Positions 39,846 to 49,383 of a DNA stretch of 50,775 bases are shown here, piece by piece. Below the pieces are notes generated by a model, which saw nothing but the letters and a program-made list of their open reading frames with translations, made no database searches and was not told the origin of the DNA. The first letter of the stretch is position 1; the number at the start of each line of letters is the position of its first letter. Made by a program: the position numbers and the translations under genes. This DNA comes from Chryseobacterium gleum. GTDB taxonomy: Bacteria > Bacteroidota > Bacteroidia > Flavobacteriales > BACL11. The stretch is taken from positions 1 to 50,775 of the forward strand of contig CAMBDW010000012.1 in assembly GCA_945865535.1 (NCBI GenBank). Direction: 5' to 3'.

Positions 39846-40226
39846 TTAAACTCTTCTCTTTTTGGGTGGACGACATCCATTATGCGGTAATGGTGTAACA
39901 TCTACAATCTCAGTAACAATGATTCCGGCATTATGAATGGATCTAATAGCCGACTCTCTTCCTTGACCAGGTCCTTTTACAAACAATTTAACTCTTTTTA
40001 GCCCTTTTTCAAGAGCTACTTTTGCACAATCTTCAGCTGCCATTTGTGCAGCATAAGGAGTATTCTTTTTAGATCCTCTGAATCCCATTTTACCAGCAGA
40101 TGACCAAGCAATAACCTGTCCACTGTTATTAGTAAGGGAGATAATAATATTATTGAAACTTGCTTGAATGTGCGCCTCACCATCAGATTCAACTCTAACT
40201 GTATTCTTTTTTATTGTTTTAGCCAT
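39846..40226 (-). CDS. rpsK: 30S ribosomal protein S11
   Basis: A 126-residue S11 with '[20 protein letters not shown]' and the C-terminal '[18 protein letters not shown]' signature. It forms part of the small-subunit platform near the E site. It lies between rpsM and rpsD with short gaps. Confidence 0.98.
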   Translation of the reverse strand: MAKTIKKNTVRVESDGEAHIQASFNNIIISLTNNSGQVIAWSSAGKMGFRGSKKNTPYAAQMAAEDCAKVALEKGLKRVKLFVKGPGQGRESAIRSIHNAGIIVTEIVDVTPLPHNGCRPPKKRRV

Positions 40227-40236
40227 TACTTAATGA

Positions 40237-40614
40237 TTATTTAGAAACTACTTTTTTATTAGCAACTGTTTTTCTTTTCCCTTTTCTAGTTCTAGAATTA
40301 TTTTTAGTTCTTTGACCTCTTAAGGGCAATCCCATTCTGTGACGAATTCCTCTGTAACAACCAATATCCATTAATCGCTTAATGTTCATTTTTGTTTCAG
40401 CTCTTAACTCACCTTCTACAGTGTATCTCTCACCAATTATTGTTCTAATTGCATTTGATTCATCATCTGACCAGTCCTGAACTTTCTTGTCGTGTGAAAC
40501 TTTTGCTTCATCTAAAATTGCTTTTGCAAAAGATGAGCCAATTCCATAAATATAAGTTAAACCAATAACTCCTCTTTTATTTTTTGGTAAATCAATACCT
40601 TGAATTCTTGCCAT
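40237..40614 (-). CDS. rpsM: 30S ribosomal protein S13
   Basis: A 125-residue S13. '[20 protein letters not shown]' opens the protein, and '[20 protein letters not shown]' is the conserved core; the basic tail '[12 protein letters not shown]' reaches toward tRNA in the head of the small subunit. Full length and in standard order between rpmJ and rpsK. Confidence 0.98.
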   Translation of the reverse strand: MARIQGIDLPKNKRGVIGLTYIYGIGSSFAKAILDEAKVSHDKKVQDWSDDESNAIRTIIGERYTVEGELRAETKMNIKRLMDIGCYRGIRHRMGLPLRGQRTKNNSRTRKGKRKTVANKKVVSK

Positions 40615-40616
40615 TA

Positions 40617-40733
40617 TTAACCTTGTCTTTGTTTATACCTTGGATTCTTCTTGTTAATTACATAAACGCGACCTTTTCTTTTCACGATAATGCAATCTTC
40701 ACTTCTCTTTTTTACTGATGCTCGTACTTTCAT
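40617..40733 (-). CDS. rpmJ: 50S ribosomal protein L36 (zinc-free form)
   Basis: A short 38-codon gene read from the ATG at 40733 to the TAA at 40617: it begins [14 protein letters not shown] and ends [10 protein letters not shown]. Both ends are diagnostic for L36. Only one cysteine remains, so the usual CxxC zinc site is absent; this form is common in Bacteroidota. It sits between infA and rpsM, the expected place. Confidence 0.96.
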   Translation of the reverse strand: MKVRASVKKRSEDCIIVKRKGRVYVINKKNPRYKQRQG

Positions 40734-40748
40734 TTTCTTTTTATTTTA

Positions 40749-40964
40749 TTAGTACCTAAATGTTATCCTACCTTTTGTTAAATCATACGGTGACATTTCT
40801 ATCTTTACTTTGTCTCCAGTTAGCAATTTAATATAAAACTTTCTCATCTTACCAGAAATATGAGCAATAACCTCATGTCCATTTTCTAGCTCCACACGAA
40901 ACATAGCATTTGATAATGCTTGTGTAATCGTTCCATCTAGTTCTATATTATCTTGTTTAGCCAT
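40749..40964 (-). CDS. infA: Translation initiation factor IF-1
   Basis: A 71-residue S1-like OB-fold protein: '[20 protein letters not shown]', '[20 protein letters not shown]' and '[12 protein letters not shown]'. It blocks the ribosomal A site during initiation. Its start overlaps the end of map by 8 nt, implying coupled translation. Confidence 0.98.
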   Translation of the reverse strand: MAKQDNIELDGTITQALSNAMFRVELENGHEVIAHISGKMRKFYIKLLTGDKVKIEMSPYDLTKGRITFRY

Positions 40965-41730
40965 TTATCTTTTTTTCTATCTCTACAAAACTTGACAATA
41001 TTTCTGCTTTTCCTTTTCGAACCACAATGGTATGTTCAAAATGAGCAGATGGTTTATTATCAAGAGTTGTTATTGTCCAGCCATCATTATGTTGCATAAT
41101 CCCTCTTTCTCCCATATTAATCATTGGCTCAATCGCAATAACTAATCCTTCTTTAAGCAGTATTCCTTTTCCTTTTTTGCCGTAATTAGGAACTTCTGGT
41201 GATTCATGAAGATTCTTACCAACTCCATGACCAACTAACTCTCTTACTACTCCATATCCAAAACTCTCCGCATACTTTTGAACTGCATAACCAATATCAC
41301 CCACTCTATTTCCTGAAACAGCCATTTCAATTCCTTTATAAAGTGACTCTTTGGTAACTTTAAGTAATTGTTTTATTTGAAAATCTACTTCACCAACTTC
41401 ATAAGTAAAAGCAGAATCTCCATAATAGCCATTCATCACTACTCCACAATCGACAGATAAAATATCGCCATCTTTAAGAGCTCTACCATTTGGGATACCG
41501 TGTACTACCTGATCATTTGGTGAAACACACAATGTGTTAGGAAATCCATTATAACCTTTAAAAGCCGGAATTCCTCCATTATCCCTGATAAACTCTTCCG
41601 CAATTTCATCCAATGCTTGGGTAGTTATCCCTGGTTTTATCAGCCCCGCTATCTCAGCAAGGGTTTTTGCAACAAGTAAAGAACTTTCTCTTATTAAATC
41701 AATCTCTTCTTCTGTCTTATAGTACATCAT
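40957..41730 (-). CDS. map: Type I methionine aminopeptidase
   Basis: A 257-residue enzyme. Metal ligands are recognisable in '[20 protein letters not shown]' (two Asp), '[12 protein letters not shown]' (His), 'AIEPM' (Glu) and 'AHFEHTI' (Glu). It removes the initiator methionine from nascent proteins. It follows secY after 17 nt and overlaps infA. Gene order secY-map-infA-rpmJ is standard. Confidence 0.97.
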   Translation of the reverse strand: MMYYKTEEEIDLIRESSLLVAKTLAEIAGLIKPGITTQALDEIAEEFIRDNGGIPAFKGYNGFPNTLCVSPNDQVVHGIPNGRALKDGDILSVDCGVVMNGYYGDSAFTYEVGEVDFQIKQLLKVTKESLYKGIEMAVSGNRVGDIGYAVQKYAESFGYGVVRELVGHGVGKNLHESPEVPNYGKKGKGILLKEGLVIAIEPMINMGERGIMQHNDGWTITTLDNKPSAHFEHTIVVRKGKAEILSSFVEIEKKING

Positions 41731-41747
41731 AATTAGCTGATGAATAA

Positions 41748-43082
41748 CTACATACCTCCAGAAGACCTTCCTTTAATCCTTCCTGAGTCCATTAATCCAT
41801 CATAATGACGCATTAATAAGTGACTCTCAATCTGTTGTAATGAATCTAACACTACGCCCACTAAAATTAATAATGATGTACCACCATAAAATTGTGCGAA
41901 CTGTATACTAACCCCTCCTGCCATAGCAAAAGCTGGCAAAATGGCTACAAATCCTAAAAATAAAGATCCTGGAAATGTAATTCTTGACATCACAGCATCT
42001 AAATAATCAGCAGTAGCTCTACCTGGCTTAATACCAGGAATAAATCCTCCATTCTTTTTCATATCATCAGCCATTTGATTTGGATTAACCGTAAGGGCTG
42101 TATAAAAATAGGTGAATACAACAATCAATACAAAGAACAAAAAATTGTACCAAAACCCACCAAAATCAGTAAGAACAGCCGCAATCCCTTGTAAGCTTTC
42201 ACTATCAGAAAAACCAACCAATGTAATTGGAACAAACATAATTGCTTGAGCAAAAATTATAGGCATAACACCAGCTGCATTTACCTTTAAGGGAATAAAC
42301 TGACGAACACCACCATATTGCTTATTACCAACAACTCTCTTGGCGTATTGTACAGGTATTCTTCTTGTACCTTGAATTAATAAAATTGTTATCATAATTA
42401 CAATTAATAATGCAAGAATCTCTACCATAAAGATTACTAAACCACCACCAGTTGATCCAAGTGCAGAAACAAATTCTTGCATTAAAGATTGTGGTAATCC
42501 AGCAATAATACCAGTCATAATTATTAACGAAATACCATTTCCAATTCCTCTATCTGTAATCTTTTCACCTAACCACATTACAAACATAGTACCTGTAACT
42601 AGTAAAATAATTGAAGAAAACCAAAAAGCTCCAGCTGGCAACAAGAAAGCTGACTCAGGCAATGTTGCTTTTAAGTTTGCAATATAACCAGGAGCTTGAC
42701 CTGCTGTAATTAAAATAGTTAAATATCTTGTTATGTTGTTGATTTTTCTTCTTCCGCTCTCTCCTTCTTTTTGTAATTTTTGGAAATAAGGAATAGCCAT
42801 ACCTAATAATTGAATTACAATAGAAGCTGAAATGTAAGGCATAATACCCAAAGCAAAAATAGAAGCCTGTGAGAATGCACCACCAGTAAACATATTTAAT
42901 AGTCCCAATAACCCATCAGAAGTTTGAGCTTGCAAAGCGGCAAGCTGAGAAGGATCAATACCAGGAATTACAACAAAAGATCCTAATCTGTAAATAGCTA
43001 GAATACCAAAAGTCATCAAGATTCGATTTCTCAAATCTTCAATTCTCCAAATATTTTTTATTGTTTCTATTATTTTTTTCAT
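41748..43082 (-). CDS. secY: Protein translocase subunit SecY
   Basis: A 444-residue membrane protein with about ten transmembrane helices. 'LGIMPYISASIVIQLL' and 'FFYTALTVNPNQMADDMKKN'-type sequence (in pieces) and 'GGFIPGIKPGRATADYLD' are SecY hallmarks. It forms the channel through which the signal-peptide proteins of this window are exported, including the T9SS cargo before outer-membrane passage. It is separated from rplO by one base. Confidence 0.98.
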   Translation of the reverse strand: MKKIIETIKNIWRIEDLRNRILMTFGILAIYRLGSFVVIPGIDPSQLAALQAQTSDGLLGLLNMFTGGAFSQASIFALGIMPYISASIVIQLLGMAIPYFQKLQKEGESGRRKINNITRYLTILITAGQAPGYIANLKATLPESAFLLPAGAFWFSSIILLVTGTMFVMWLGEKITDRGIGNGISLIIMTGIIAGLPQSLMQEFVSALGSTGGGLVIFMVEILALLIVIMITILLIQGTRRIPVQYAKRVVGNKQYGGVRQFIPLKVNAAGVMPIIFAQAIMFVPITLVGFSDSESLQGIAAVLTDFGGFWYNFLFFVLIVVFTYFYTALTVNPNQMADDMKKNGGFIPGIKPGRATADYLDAVMSRITFPGSLFLGFVAILPAFAMAGGVSIQFAQFYGGTSLLILVGVVLDSLQQIESHLLMRHYDGLMDSGRIKGRSSGGM

Positions 43083-43083
43083 C

Positions 43084-43542
43084 TTACTTTTCTAAAACAG
43101 TTGCTGTACCACCCGCTTTTTCAATTGCTGCTTTTGCAGAAGCAGAAAAAGCATTCGCAGTAATATCTAATTTTACAGTAAGTTTACCTCTACCTAAAAT
43201 TTTAACTAAATCATTTTTCTGAACAAGACCATTATCCATCAAATCTTGTTTTAAAATAGTTGGTTTAAGTTTCTTAGAAGCAACTAAAATTTCAATAGTA
43301 TCAATATTAACACCATTATACGCTACTCTGTTGGGAGAAGTAAAGCCAAATTTAGGAACTCTTCTTTGTAATGGTTGTTGACCACCCTCAAATCCTATTT
43401 TCTTTGAATATCCTGAACGAGATTTAGCTCCTTTATGCCCTCTAGTTGAAGTACCTCCTTTCTTAGATCCCTCTCCTCTACCAACAACTCTTTTGCTATT
43501 TTTTACAGAACCTTGTGCAGGTTTTAAATTATGTAATTCCAT
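43084..43542 (-). CDS. rplO: 50S ribosomal protein L15
   Basis: A 152-residue L15 with a glycine-rich basic N-terminus ('KRVVGRGEGSKKGGTSTRGH') and 'FEGGQQPLQRRVPKFGF'. A late-assembly large-subunit protein. Located between rpmD and secY as usual. Confidence 0.97.
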   Translation of the reverse strand: MELHNLKPAQGSVKNSKRVVGRGEGSKKGGTSTRGHKGAKSRSGYSKKIGFEGGQQPLQRRVPKFGFTSPNRVAYNGVNIDTIEILVASKKLKPTILKQDLMDNGLVQKNDLVKILGRGKLTVKLDITANAFSASAKAAIEKAGGTATVLEK

Positions 43543-43550
43543 ATCTGTTA

Positions 43551-43727
43551 TTATTCTACTACAGTTACTAAATGCGACACTTTCTTAACCATACCTAAGA
43601 TTTGTGGAGTTGCATTGTGTTCAACTACGGCATTCATTTTTCTTAAACCCAAAGCATCCAAAGTTCTTCTTTGATCTTTTGGCCTGCCAATTCTACTCCT
43701 AACTTGCTTAATTTTAATCTTATCCAT
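43551..43727 (-). CDS. rpmD: 50S ribosomal protein L30
   Basis: A short gene of 58 codons from the ATG at 43727 to the TAA at 43551. The product reads [20 protein letters not shown], then [15 protein letters not shown], the L30 fold signature. It fills the gap between rpsE and rplO exactly where rpmD is expected. Confidence 0.96.
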   Translation of the reverse strand: MDKIKIKQVRSRIGRPKDQRRTLDALGLRKMNAVVEHNATPQILGMVKKVSHLVTVVE

Positions 43728-43738
43728 TATGGTTATAA

Positions 43739-44263
43739 TTATCCGTTAAATACTTTATCCATTTTAATTCCTCTTTGCATTGCAACAGTCCTTGGATCTC
43801 TTAACTCTAATAAAGCGATTAAAGTAGCTTTTACTACGTTATGAGGATTTGCAGAACCTTTAGATTTTGCAAGTATATCTTTTACTCCAACACTCTCTAA
43901 TACAGCACGCATTGCACCTCCAGCTTTGATACCCGTACCATGTGATGCAGGTTTAATTAATACTGAAGCCCCTTTAAATTTAGCTTCTTGTTCATGAGGA
44001 ATTGTTCCTTTATAAATAGGAATTCTTACTAAATTTTTCTTAGCAGCTTCAATGCCTTTTTGAATAGAAGTAGCGACATCTTGGGATTTACCTAAACCAA
44101 TACCAACAATACTATTTTCATCACCAACTACTACAATAGCTGAAAACCTAAAAGCTCTACCGCCTTTAGTAACTTTTACTACTCTTTGTACTGCAACTAA
44201 TCTATCTTTTAACTCGATATCGCCAGCAATAGTTACTCTTTTATTTAGTGCTAATTTTAACAT
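43739..44263 (-). CDS. rpsE: 30S ribosomal protein S5
   Basis: A 174-residue S5: '[20 protein letters not shown]' and '[20 protein letters not shown]' form the double-stranded RNA-binding region, and '[18 protein letters not shown]' lies in the C-terminal domain. S5 contributes to decoding fidelity at the mRNA entry site. Confidence 0.98.
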   Translation of the reverse strand: MLKLALNKRVTIAGDIELKDRLVAVQRVVKVTKGGRAFRFSAIVVVGDENSIVGIGLGKSQDVATSIQKGIEAAKKNLVRIPIYKGTIPHEQEAKFKGASVLIKPASHGTGIKAGGAMRAVLESVGVKDILAKSKGSANPHNVVKATLIALLELRDPRTVAMQRGIKMDKVFNG

Positions 44264-44272
44264 ATCAATTTC

Positions 44273-44614
44273 TTAAAATTTTAAACCTGCTTCACGTGCT
44301 GAATCAGCCAATGCTTTTACTCTACCATGATACAAAAAACCCCCTCTATCAAAAACAACATTATCAACTCCAGCTTTCTTTGCATTATCAGCAATTAACT
44401 TACCAACTACAGTTGCTTGTTCAGTTTTGGTTCCTTTAACATCAGATGAAGAAGCGCAAGCAAGTGTTTTACCAGCAACATCATCAATTACTTGAGCATA
44501 AATCGCTTTATTAGATCTAAAAACAGCTAATCTAGGTCTTTGTGATGTCCCAGAAACTTTCTTTCTAATAGAAAATTTTACTTTTTGTCTTTTATCTTTC
44601 TTTGATTGTATCAT
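44273..44614 (-). CDS. rplR: 50S ribosomal protein L18
   Basis: A 113-residue L18 with '[20 protein letters not shown]' and '[20 protein letters not shown]'. It binds 5S rRNA with L5. Full length, in standard order. Confidence 0.98.
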   Translation of the reverse strand: MIQSKKDKRQKVKFSIRKKVSGTSQRPRLAVFRSNKAIYAQVIDDVAGKTLACASSSDVKGTKTEQATVVGKLIADNAKKAGVDNVVFDRGGFLYHGRVKALADSAREAGLKF

Positions 44615-44623
44615 CTTATTATT

Positions 44624-45175
44624 TTATTTTGCAGATGTTTTACCTGCTTTCTTTCTAACATACTCATCTACATATCTAATTCCCTTACCTTTATAGGGCT
44701 CAGGTTTTCTTTCTGATCGAATACGGGCAGCAACAGCTCCTACTAATTGTTTATCATATCCAGATATAGTTATAGTTGGGGCCTCTCCTTTTTGAGTTTC
44801 AGCAACCACCTTAAGTTCTGCAGGAATATTAAATATAATATTATGTGAGTAGCCAACAGAAATATCTAAATTTTGACCTTCCGTAGTTGCTCTATAACCT
44901 ACTCCTCTTAATTCTAACTTTTTAGAATGACCAGAGGATACTCCTTGTATCATATTTGAAATTAGAGCTCTGTATAAACCATGTTTTGATCTATGAGCTT
45001 TATCGTCAGATGCTCTTGAGAGTGTAATTACATTATCAGCAATTGATACAGTTACTGAAGAATCAATATCTTGAGAAAGCTCTCCTAATTTTCCTTTTAC
45101 CTTAATTACAGTACCCTCTAGGGAAACAGTTACTCCTTCTATTATTGTAATTGGGTTATTTCCTATTCTTGACAT
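44624..45175 (-). CDS. rplF: 50S ribosomal protein L6
   Basis: A 183-residue L6 with two related domains; 'SRIGNNPITIIEGVTVSLEG' opens it and 'RSERKPEPYKGKGIRYVDEY' is the C-terminal signature. It lies near the sarcin-ricin loop of the large subunit. Confidence 0.98.
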   Translation of the reverse strand: MSRIGNNPITIIEGVTVSLEGTVIKVKGKLGELSQDIDSSVTVSIADNVITLSRASDDKAHRSKHGLYRALISNMIQGVSSGHSKKLELRGVGYRATTEGQNLDISVGYSHNIIFNIPAELKVVAETQKGEAPTITISGYDKQLVGAVAARIRSERKPEPYKGKGIRYVDEYVRKKAGKTSAK

Positions 45176-45187
45176 TTCTTTATCTTA

Positions 45188-45589
45188 TTAATAAACGTGA
45201 CAAATAACTTCTCCTCCAATATTAAGATTTCTAGCTTCTTTATCAGAAACTACACCTTTTGAAGTAGAAAGAATCGCAATTCCTAAACCATTTATTACTC
45301 TTGGCAAAGTAGTGGAATCAGCATACTTTCTTAAACCTGGTTTTGAGATTCTAGTTAATTTCTTTATTGCTGGCAATTTAGTTTGAGCATTATACTTTAA
45401 CGCAATCTTAATATTACCTTGATTATTAGTTGTATCTTCAAACTTATAGTCCAAGATATAGCCTTTATCATGAAGAATTTTAGTAATCGATTTCTTCATA
45501 TTTGAAGCCGGAACATCAACCACTTTGTGTCCTGCCATTTGTGCATTTCTAACTCTCGTTAAATAATCTGCTATTGGATCTGTATACAT
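45188..45589 (-). CDS. rpsH: 30S ribosomal protein S8
   Basis: A 133-residue S8: '[20 protein letters not shown]' at the N-terminus and '[20 protein letters not shown]' at the C-terminus. A primary 16S rRNA binder that in E. coli represses the spc operon. Confidence 0.98.
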   Translation of the reverse strand: MYTDPIADYLTRVRNAQMAGHKVVDVPASNMKKSITKILHDKGYILDYKFEDTTNNQGNIKIALKYNAQTKLPAIKKLTRISKPGLRKYADSTTLPRVINGLGIAILSTSKGVVSDKEARNLNIGGEVICHVY

Positions 45590-45609
45590 CTTTTCTTATT
45601 CTTTATTTA

Positions 45610-45879
45610 TTACCAACTTGCTTTTTTAACTCCAGGTATTAATCCAAAGTTAGCCATTTCTCTAAACATTACCCTTGAGACACCAAACTGTCTTATGTAT
45701 CCTTTTGGTCTTCCTGTAAGTTTACATCTGTTGTGCATTCTTACTGGAGAGGCATCTTTTGGTAATTTTTGTAAACCCACAAAATCACCAGCAGCTTTTA
45801 AAGCGGCTCTCTTTTCAGCATATTTTGCTACAGTTTTTGCTCTTTTTACCTCACGAGCTTTCATTGATTCTTTTGCCAT
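45610..45879 (-). CDS. rpsN: 30S ribosomal protein S14 (zinc-free long form)
   Basis: An 89-residue S14 of the long, zinc-independent type; '[20 protein letters not shown]' and '[11 protein letters not shown]' are conserved. It has only one cysteine, so no zinc ribbon. The gene follows the extended rplE after 6 nt. Confidence 0.98.
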   Translation of the reverse strand: MAKESMKAREVKRAKTVAKYAEKRAALKAAGDFVGLQKLPKDASPVRMHNRCKLTGRPKGYIRQFGVSRVMFREMANFGLIPGVKKASW

Positions 45880-45885
45880 ATACTT

Positions 45886-46572
45886 TTAACTTTCTATGTT
45901 ATCAGATTCTTCTGATATATCTTCATTATTTTCTTCAGAAACTTCTTTTTTTTCTTGCTCCTCAGTCTCTCTTGTTTTTTCTGCTTTTGCTTTCTCTAGT
46001 TGCGCTTTTATTGCTTTTTCAGCAGTATCATTCTGTTGAAATGGCAATCCTAATGCTTTTAATACCGCCAAAGCATCAGCATCTGAATTTGTATTAGTAA
46101 CAAAAGTTACATCCATACCTGTGATATTACTAACCTTATCAATACTAATCTCAGGAAAAGCAATTTGCTCTTTAATACCCATAGTATAATTACCTCTTCC
46201 ATCAAAACCTTTGTCAGAAATTCCATTAAAATCACGAATCCTTGGCATAGTTGATGTAACAAATCTATCTAAGAATTCATACATTTGATTGCCTCTTAAA
46301 GTTACCATCACACCAACAGGCATCCCCTTTCTTAACTTAAAATTAGAGATATCTTTAGAAGAATTGGTAAGCATAGCCTTCTGACCTGCAATAAGAGTCA
46401 TTTCTTGCTGTGCAGCTTCAATTTGTTTTTTATCAGATGCCGCTTTACCAATACCTTGGTTAAGACAAATCTTAACTAATTTTGGCACTTGCATTACTGA
46501 CTTATAGTTCCCTTTAAGATTGTTTACAACCTCAGTTTGGTACTTTTGTTTTAATCTTGGTGTATATTTCAT
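45886..46572 (-). CDS. rplE: 50S ribosomal protein L5 with charged C-terminal extension
   Basis: A 228-residue L5. Residues 1 to about 183 are the normal protein ('PRLKQKYQTEVVNNLKGNYK', 'MPRIRDFNGISDKGFDGRGN', 'DADALAVLKALGLPF'). The last 45 or so residues are an extra Lys/Glu-rich then Glu/Asn/Ser-rich acidic tail, predicted helical at first and then disordered. L5 binds 5S rRNA in the central protuberance. Its ATG shares one base with the rplX stop (TAATG). Confidence 0.97.
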   Translation of the reverse strand: MKYTPRLKQKYQTEVVNNLKGNYKSVMQVPKLVKICLNQGIGKAASDKKQIEAAQQEMTLIAGQKAMLTNSSKDISNFKLRKGMPVGVMVTLRGNQMYEFLDRFVTSTMPRIRDFNGISDKGFDGRGNYTMGIKEQIAFPEISIDKVSNITGMDVTFVTNTNSDADALAVLKALGLPFQQNDTAEKAIKAQLEKAKAEKTRETEEQEKKEVSEENNEDISEESDNIES

Positions 46573-46895
46573 TATTTAATTACTTCTCCTGTTTTCTTAG
46601 CAACTCTTACTAATTTCCCTGTTTTTTCATCTCTTGTTCTTCCTACTTTTGTTGGTTTTCCTGATTTAGGATCAATCAACATAAGATTAGAAATATGAAT
46701 TTTAGCTTCTTGCTTAATAATCCCACCTTGAGGATTAGCAGCATTTGGTTTGGTATGCTTTGAAATTAAATTAGCACCCTCTACCATAGCTTTGTTTTCT
46801 TTAGGGTATACTTTTATAACCTTACCTTTAACTCCTTTAGAGTTTCCAGTGGTTACTATAACCATATCATTTTTTATTATCTTAATTTTTGCCAT
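46572..46895 (-). CDS. rplX: 50S ribosomal protein L24
   Basis: A 107-residue L24 with a KOW motif ('TTGNSKGVKGKVIKVYPKEN') and 'NPQGGIIKQEAKIHISNLML'. An assembly-initiating large-subunit protein. Overlaps rplE by one base. Confidence 0.98.
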   Translation of the reverse strand: MAKIKIIKNDMVIVTTGNSKGVKGKVIKVYPKENKAMVEGANLISKHTKPNAANPQGGIIKQEAKIHISNLMLIDPKSGKPTKVGRTRDEKTGKLVRVAKKTGEVIK

Positions 46896-46905
46896 CTTCC
46901 TTTAT

Positions 46906-47274
46906 TTATAAAACCTCTGGTGCTAATGAAATAATCTTCATAAAATCATTGTCACGTAATTCTCTAGCTACTGGGCCAAATACACGAGTACCTTTCATTT
47001 GTCCGTTTTCGTCAATAAGAACGCATGCATTGTCTCCAAAACGAATATAAGATCCATCAGCTCTTCTTATCTCTTTCTTAGTTCTTACGACAACAGCTTT
47101 TACAACCTGTCCTTGTTTAATATTTCCTGAAGGCAAAGCATTTTTTACTGTACCTACAATAGTATCTCCTATACTTGCATAACGGGTTTTAGTACCTCCT
47201 AAAACTCTTATGCAAAGGATTTCTTTAGCCCCGCTATTATCAGCAACCTTTAATCTTGATTCTTGTTGTATCAT
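46906..47274 (-). CDS. rplN: 50S ribosomal protein L14
   Basis: A 122-residue L14: '[20 protein letters not shown]' and '[20 protein letters not shown]'. It lies at the subunit interface. One base separates it from rpsQ. Confidence 0.98.
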   Translation of the reverse strand: MIQQESRLKVADNSGAKEILCIRVLGGTKTRYASIGDTIVGTVKNALPSGNIKQGQVVKAVVVRTKKEIRRADGSYIRFGDNACVLIDENGQMKGTRVFGPVARELRDNDFMKIISLAPEVL

Positions 47275-47275
47275 T

Positions 47276-47530
47276 TTATTTAGCTCTTTCGATTATTTCT
47301 ACTAATCTCCAATTTTTACTTTTACTTAATGGTCTTGTTTCCATGATTCTTACAGTATCGCCCTCATTACAAGTATTCTCCTCATCATGAGCAACAAATC
47401 TTGATGTTTTCTTTATGAACTTACCATATAAACCATGCTTTACCTTTCTTTCAATAGTAACCACAATGGATTTATTCATTTTATTACTAGCAACAACTCC
47501 AATTCTTTCTTTTCTAAAATTTCTCTCCAT
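47276..47530 (-). CDS. rpsQ: 30S ribosomal protein S17
   Basis: An 84-residue OB-fold S17: '[20 protein letters not shown]', '[20 protein letters not shown]'. Primary 16S rRNA binder. Standard position between rpmC and rplN. Confidence 0.98.
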   Translation of the reverse strand: MERNFRKERIGVVASNKMNKSIVVTIERKVKHGLYGKFIKKTSRFVAHDEENTCNEGDTVRIMETRPLSKSKNWRLVEIIERAK

Positions 47531-47536
47531 CTCTTA

Positions 47537-47731
47537 TTATTTTGATGTATTTCTTCTTGAAAGTTCTGTCATAATTCTAGCAACAGTTTTTCTAGCAAAC
47601 TTAATTTGCATAGGATTTTCCATTGGAGAAACTGTATGACTCATTTTCATTTTAACTAACCTCTCTCTTTCAGTAACCAAAAGGTCATGAAGTTCATTTA
47701 AGGGCATATCTGTTAATACTTGTGCTTTCAT
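47537..47731 (-). CDS. rpmC: 50S ribosomal protein L29
   Basis: A 64-residue two-helix protein: 'LTDMPLNELHDLLVTERERL' and 'NPMQIKFARKTVARIMTEL'. L29 is at the exit tunnel, where it helps dock trigger factor and SRP. Standard position after rplP. Confidence 0.97.
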   Translation of the reverse strand: MKAQVLTDMPLNELHDLLVTERERLVKMKMSHTVSPMENPMQIKFARKTVARIMTELSRRNTSK

Positions 47732-47735
47732 CTTT

Positions 47736-48158
47736 TTAATTGTTTTGTAAATCTCTTCTAATTAAAAATTTTGTTTTAATTGGTAGTTTTTGTGCTGCTA
47801 ACCTTAATGCTTCTTTTGCAGTTTCCATATCAACACCATCACATTCAAAAATAATTCTTCCTGGATTTACACATGCTACCCAACCCTCTACTCCACCCTT
47901 CCCCTTACCCATTCTTACCTCTGCAGGCTTTTTGGTAATTGGCTTATCGGGAAAAACTCTAATCCAAACTTGTCCTTGTCTTTTCATAAAACGAGTAACT
48001 GCAATACGAGCCGCCTCAATTTGACGAGCAGTCAACCAAGTTTCTTCAAGAGTTTTGATTCCATAAGATCCAAAAGCCAACTGGTGACCTCTTTGAGCCT
48101 CTCCCTTCATCTTGCCCTTTTGCATCTTTCTGAATTTTGTTTTCTTTGGCTGTAACAT
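47736..48158 (-). CDS. rplP: 50S ribosomal protein L16
   Basis: A 140-residue L16: '[20 protein letters not shown]', '[20 protein letters not shown]' and '[18 protein letters not shown]'. It helps position A-site tRNA. The gap upstream to the rpsC stop is 143 nt, far larger than elsewhere in the cluster, but only 26 nt if the rpsC tail frame is counted. Confidence 0.98.
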   Translation of the reverse strand: MLQPKKTKFRKMQKGKMKGEAQRGHQLAFGSYGIKTLEETWLTARQIEAARIAVTRFMKRQGQVWIRVFPDKPITKKPAEVRMGKGKGGVEGWVACVNPGRIIFECDGVDMETAKEALRLAAQKLPIKTKFLIRRDLQNN

Positions 48159-48184
48159 TTCTTAATTATTTTCTAAAATTCTAA

Positions 48185-48301
48185 TTACTTTCTTCTTCTA
48201 TCGTTTGCTTCAGGTTTTCTTCTATCATTTCCTTCAGGTCTTCTTCTATCATTTCCTTCAGGTCTTCTTCTACCTTTTGCTTCTGATTTTTCACCCTCTT
48301 T
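48185..48301 (-). pseudogene. In-frame C-terminal extension of rpsC beyond an internal UAA
   Basis: Directly after the rpsC stop (TAA, 48304-48302) the same frame stays open for 38 codons to a second TAA at 48187-48185. It encodes a strongly basic tail containing RRRPEGND twice, then RRKPEAND and RRRK. Basic tails of this kind are normal at the C-terminus of S3 in Bacteroidota. I read it as the rest of the original gene, now cut off, or reached by readthrough. A second frame over the same repeats encodes MIEEDLKEMIEEN, which I consider a by-product of the repeat. Confidence 0.7.
48193..48288 (-). repeat. 24-bp tandem repeat in the rpsC tail
   Basis: Units starting TTCTTCTATC on the plus strand lie at 48193-48216, 48217-48240 and 48241-48264; the last two are identical and the first differs at few bases. 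A fourth degenerate unit covers 48265-48288. Each encodes eight residues. Confidence 0.93.
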
Positions 48302-48964
48302 TTACTTAGGAGATTTGAAATGCAACATTAAATCACGTTTACCATAAACTTCTCCTCTACATATCCAAACTTTTACACCAAGTAAACCATATGCAGTTAA
48401 AGCTTCTGCTAGAGCATAATCAATATCAGCTCTAAAAGTATGTAATGGAGTCCTTCCTTCCTTCATCATTTCAGATCTTGCCATCTCTGCTCCATTTAAG
48501 CGCCCAGAAATTTCCACTTTAATTCCTTCAGCTCCCATTCTAATTGTAGTTGCAATAGCCATTTTGGCAGCTCTTTTATAGGAAACTCTACCTTCAATTT
48601 GTTTTGCAATACTATCCGCCACTAAAGTAGCTTCAAGCTCTGGTCTCTTTACTTCAAAAATATTTATCTGAATATCTTTATCAGTAATTTTTTTAATTTC
48701 TGCTTTTAATGTTTCTACTTCTTGACCTCCTTTACCAATAATAATACCCGGACGAGCAGTGTGAATAGTAATAGTAATAAATTTTAATGTTCTTTCAATA
48801 GCAATTCTTGCAACACTTGCTTTTGAAAGTCTAGCCATTAAATATTTTCTAATCCTAAAATCTTCAGTTAATTTATCTCCAAAATCATTACCACCATACC
48901 AGTTGGATTCCCAACCTCTGATAATACCTAATCTCATCCCTATCGGGTTTGCTTTTTGTCCCAT
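48302..48964 (-). CDS. rpsC: 30S ribosomal protein S3 (C-terminal tail apparently truncated)
   Basis: A 220-residue S3 with '[20 protein letters not shown]', the KH domain '[18 protein letters not shown]' and the C-terminal domain ending '[17 protein letters not shown]'. S3 lies at the mRNA entry pore. The essential core is complete. The stop falls inside the tail: 38 in-frame codons of basic repeat follow, which would make a protein of about 259 residues, closer to related S3 proteins. Either a nonsense change, readthrough or a sequence error explains this. Confidence 0.95.
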   Translation of the reverse strand: MGQKANPIGMRLGIIRGWESNWYGGNDFGDKLTEDFRIRKYLMARLSKASVARIAIERTLKFITITIHTARPGIIIGKGGQEVETLKAEIKKITDKDIQINIFEVKRPELEATLVADSIAKQIEGRVSYKRAAKMAIATTIRMGAEGIKVEISGRLNGAEMARSEMMKEGRTPLHTFRADIDYALAEALTAYGLLGVKVWICRGEVYGKRDLMLHFKSPK

Positions 48965-48968
48965 ATTA

Positions 48969-49379
48969 TTATGCTTCCGTTTTTATTATTCTACTATCAA
49001 CCATTAAAGTAACATGATTTGATCTTTTTCTAACTCTATGTGCTCTACCTTGAGGTGCTGGTTGAACTCTTTTAAGCATTCTTCCTCCATCTACTGTTAC
49101 TTCTGAAACATAAAGATTATTGTCATCCATTCTTTTGCCTTCATTTTTAGCTTGCCAATTTGCTAAAGCCGATAATAAAAGTTTTTCCATTCTTCCTGAA
49201 GCTTCTTTGGGATTTAATTTTAATTCCGCCAATGCTTTATTCGCATCCATTCCTCTAATCAAATCAGCAATTAACCGCATCTTTCTTGGTGAAGTAGGAC
49301 AATTATTCAATTTTGCAAAAGCGACTTTTTTTCTCGCTTGCTTCATTTCATCTGCTTTTATTCTTTTTCTAGCGCCCAT
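48969..49379 (-). CDS. rplV: 50S ribosomal protein L22
   Basis: A 136-residue L22: '[20 protein letters not shown]' and '[20 protein letters not shown]', the loop that lines the exit tunnel. An N-terminal extension of about 20 Lys/Arg-rich residues precedes the core. Standard position between rpsS and rpsC. Confidence 0.98.
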   Translation of the reverse strand: MGARKRIKADEMKQARKKVAFAKLNNCPTSPRKMRLIADLIRGMDANKALAELKLNPKEASGRMEKLLLSALANWQAKNEGKRMDDNNLYVSEVTVDGGRMLKRVQPAPQGRAHRVRKRSNHVTLMVDSRIIKTEA

Positions 49380-49383
49380 TTAC

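Noticed and set aside
48180-48300. CRISPR-like reading of the 24-bp repeats
   Set aside because: Units are directly adjacent without spacers, in phase with the rpsC frame, and encode a typical basic tail.
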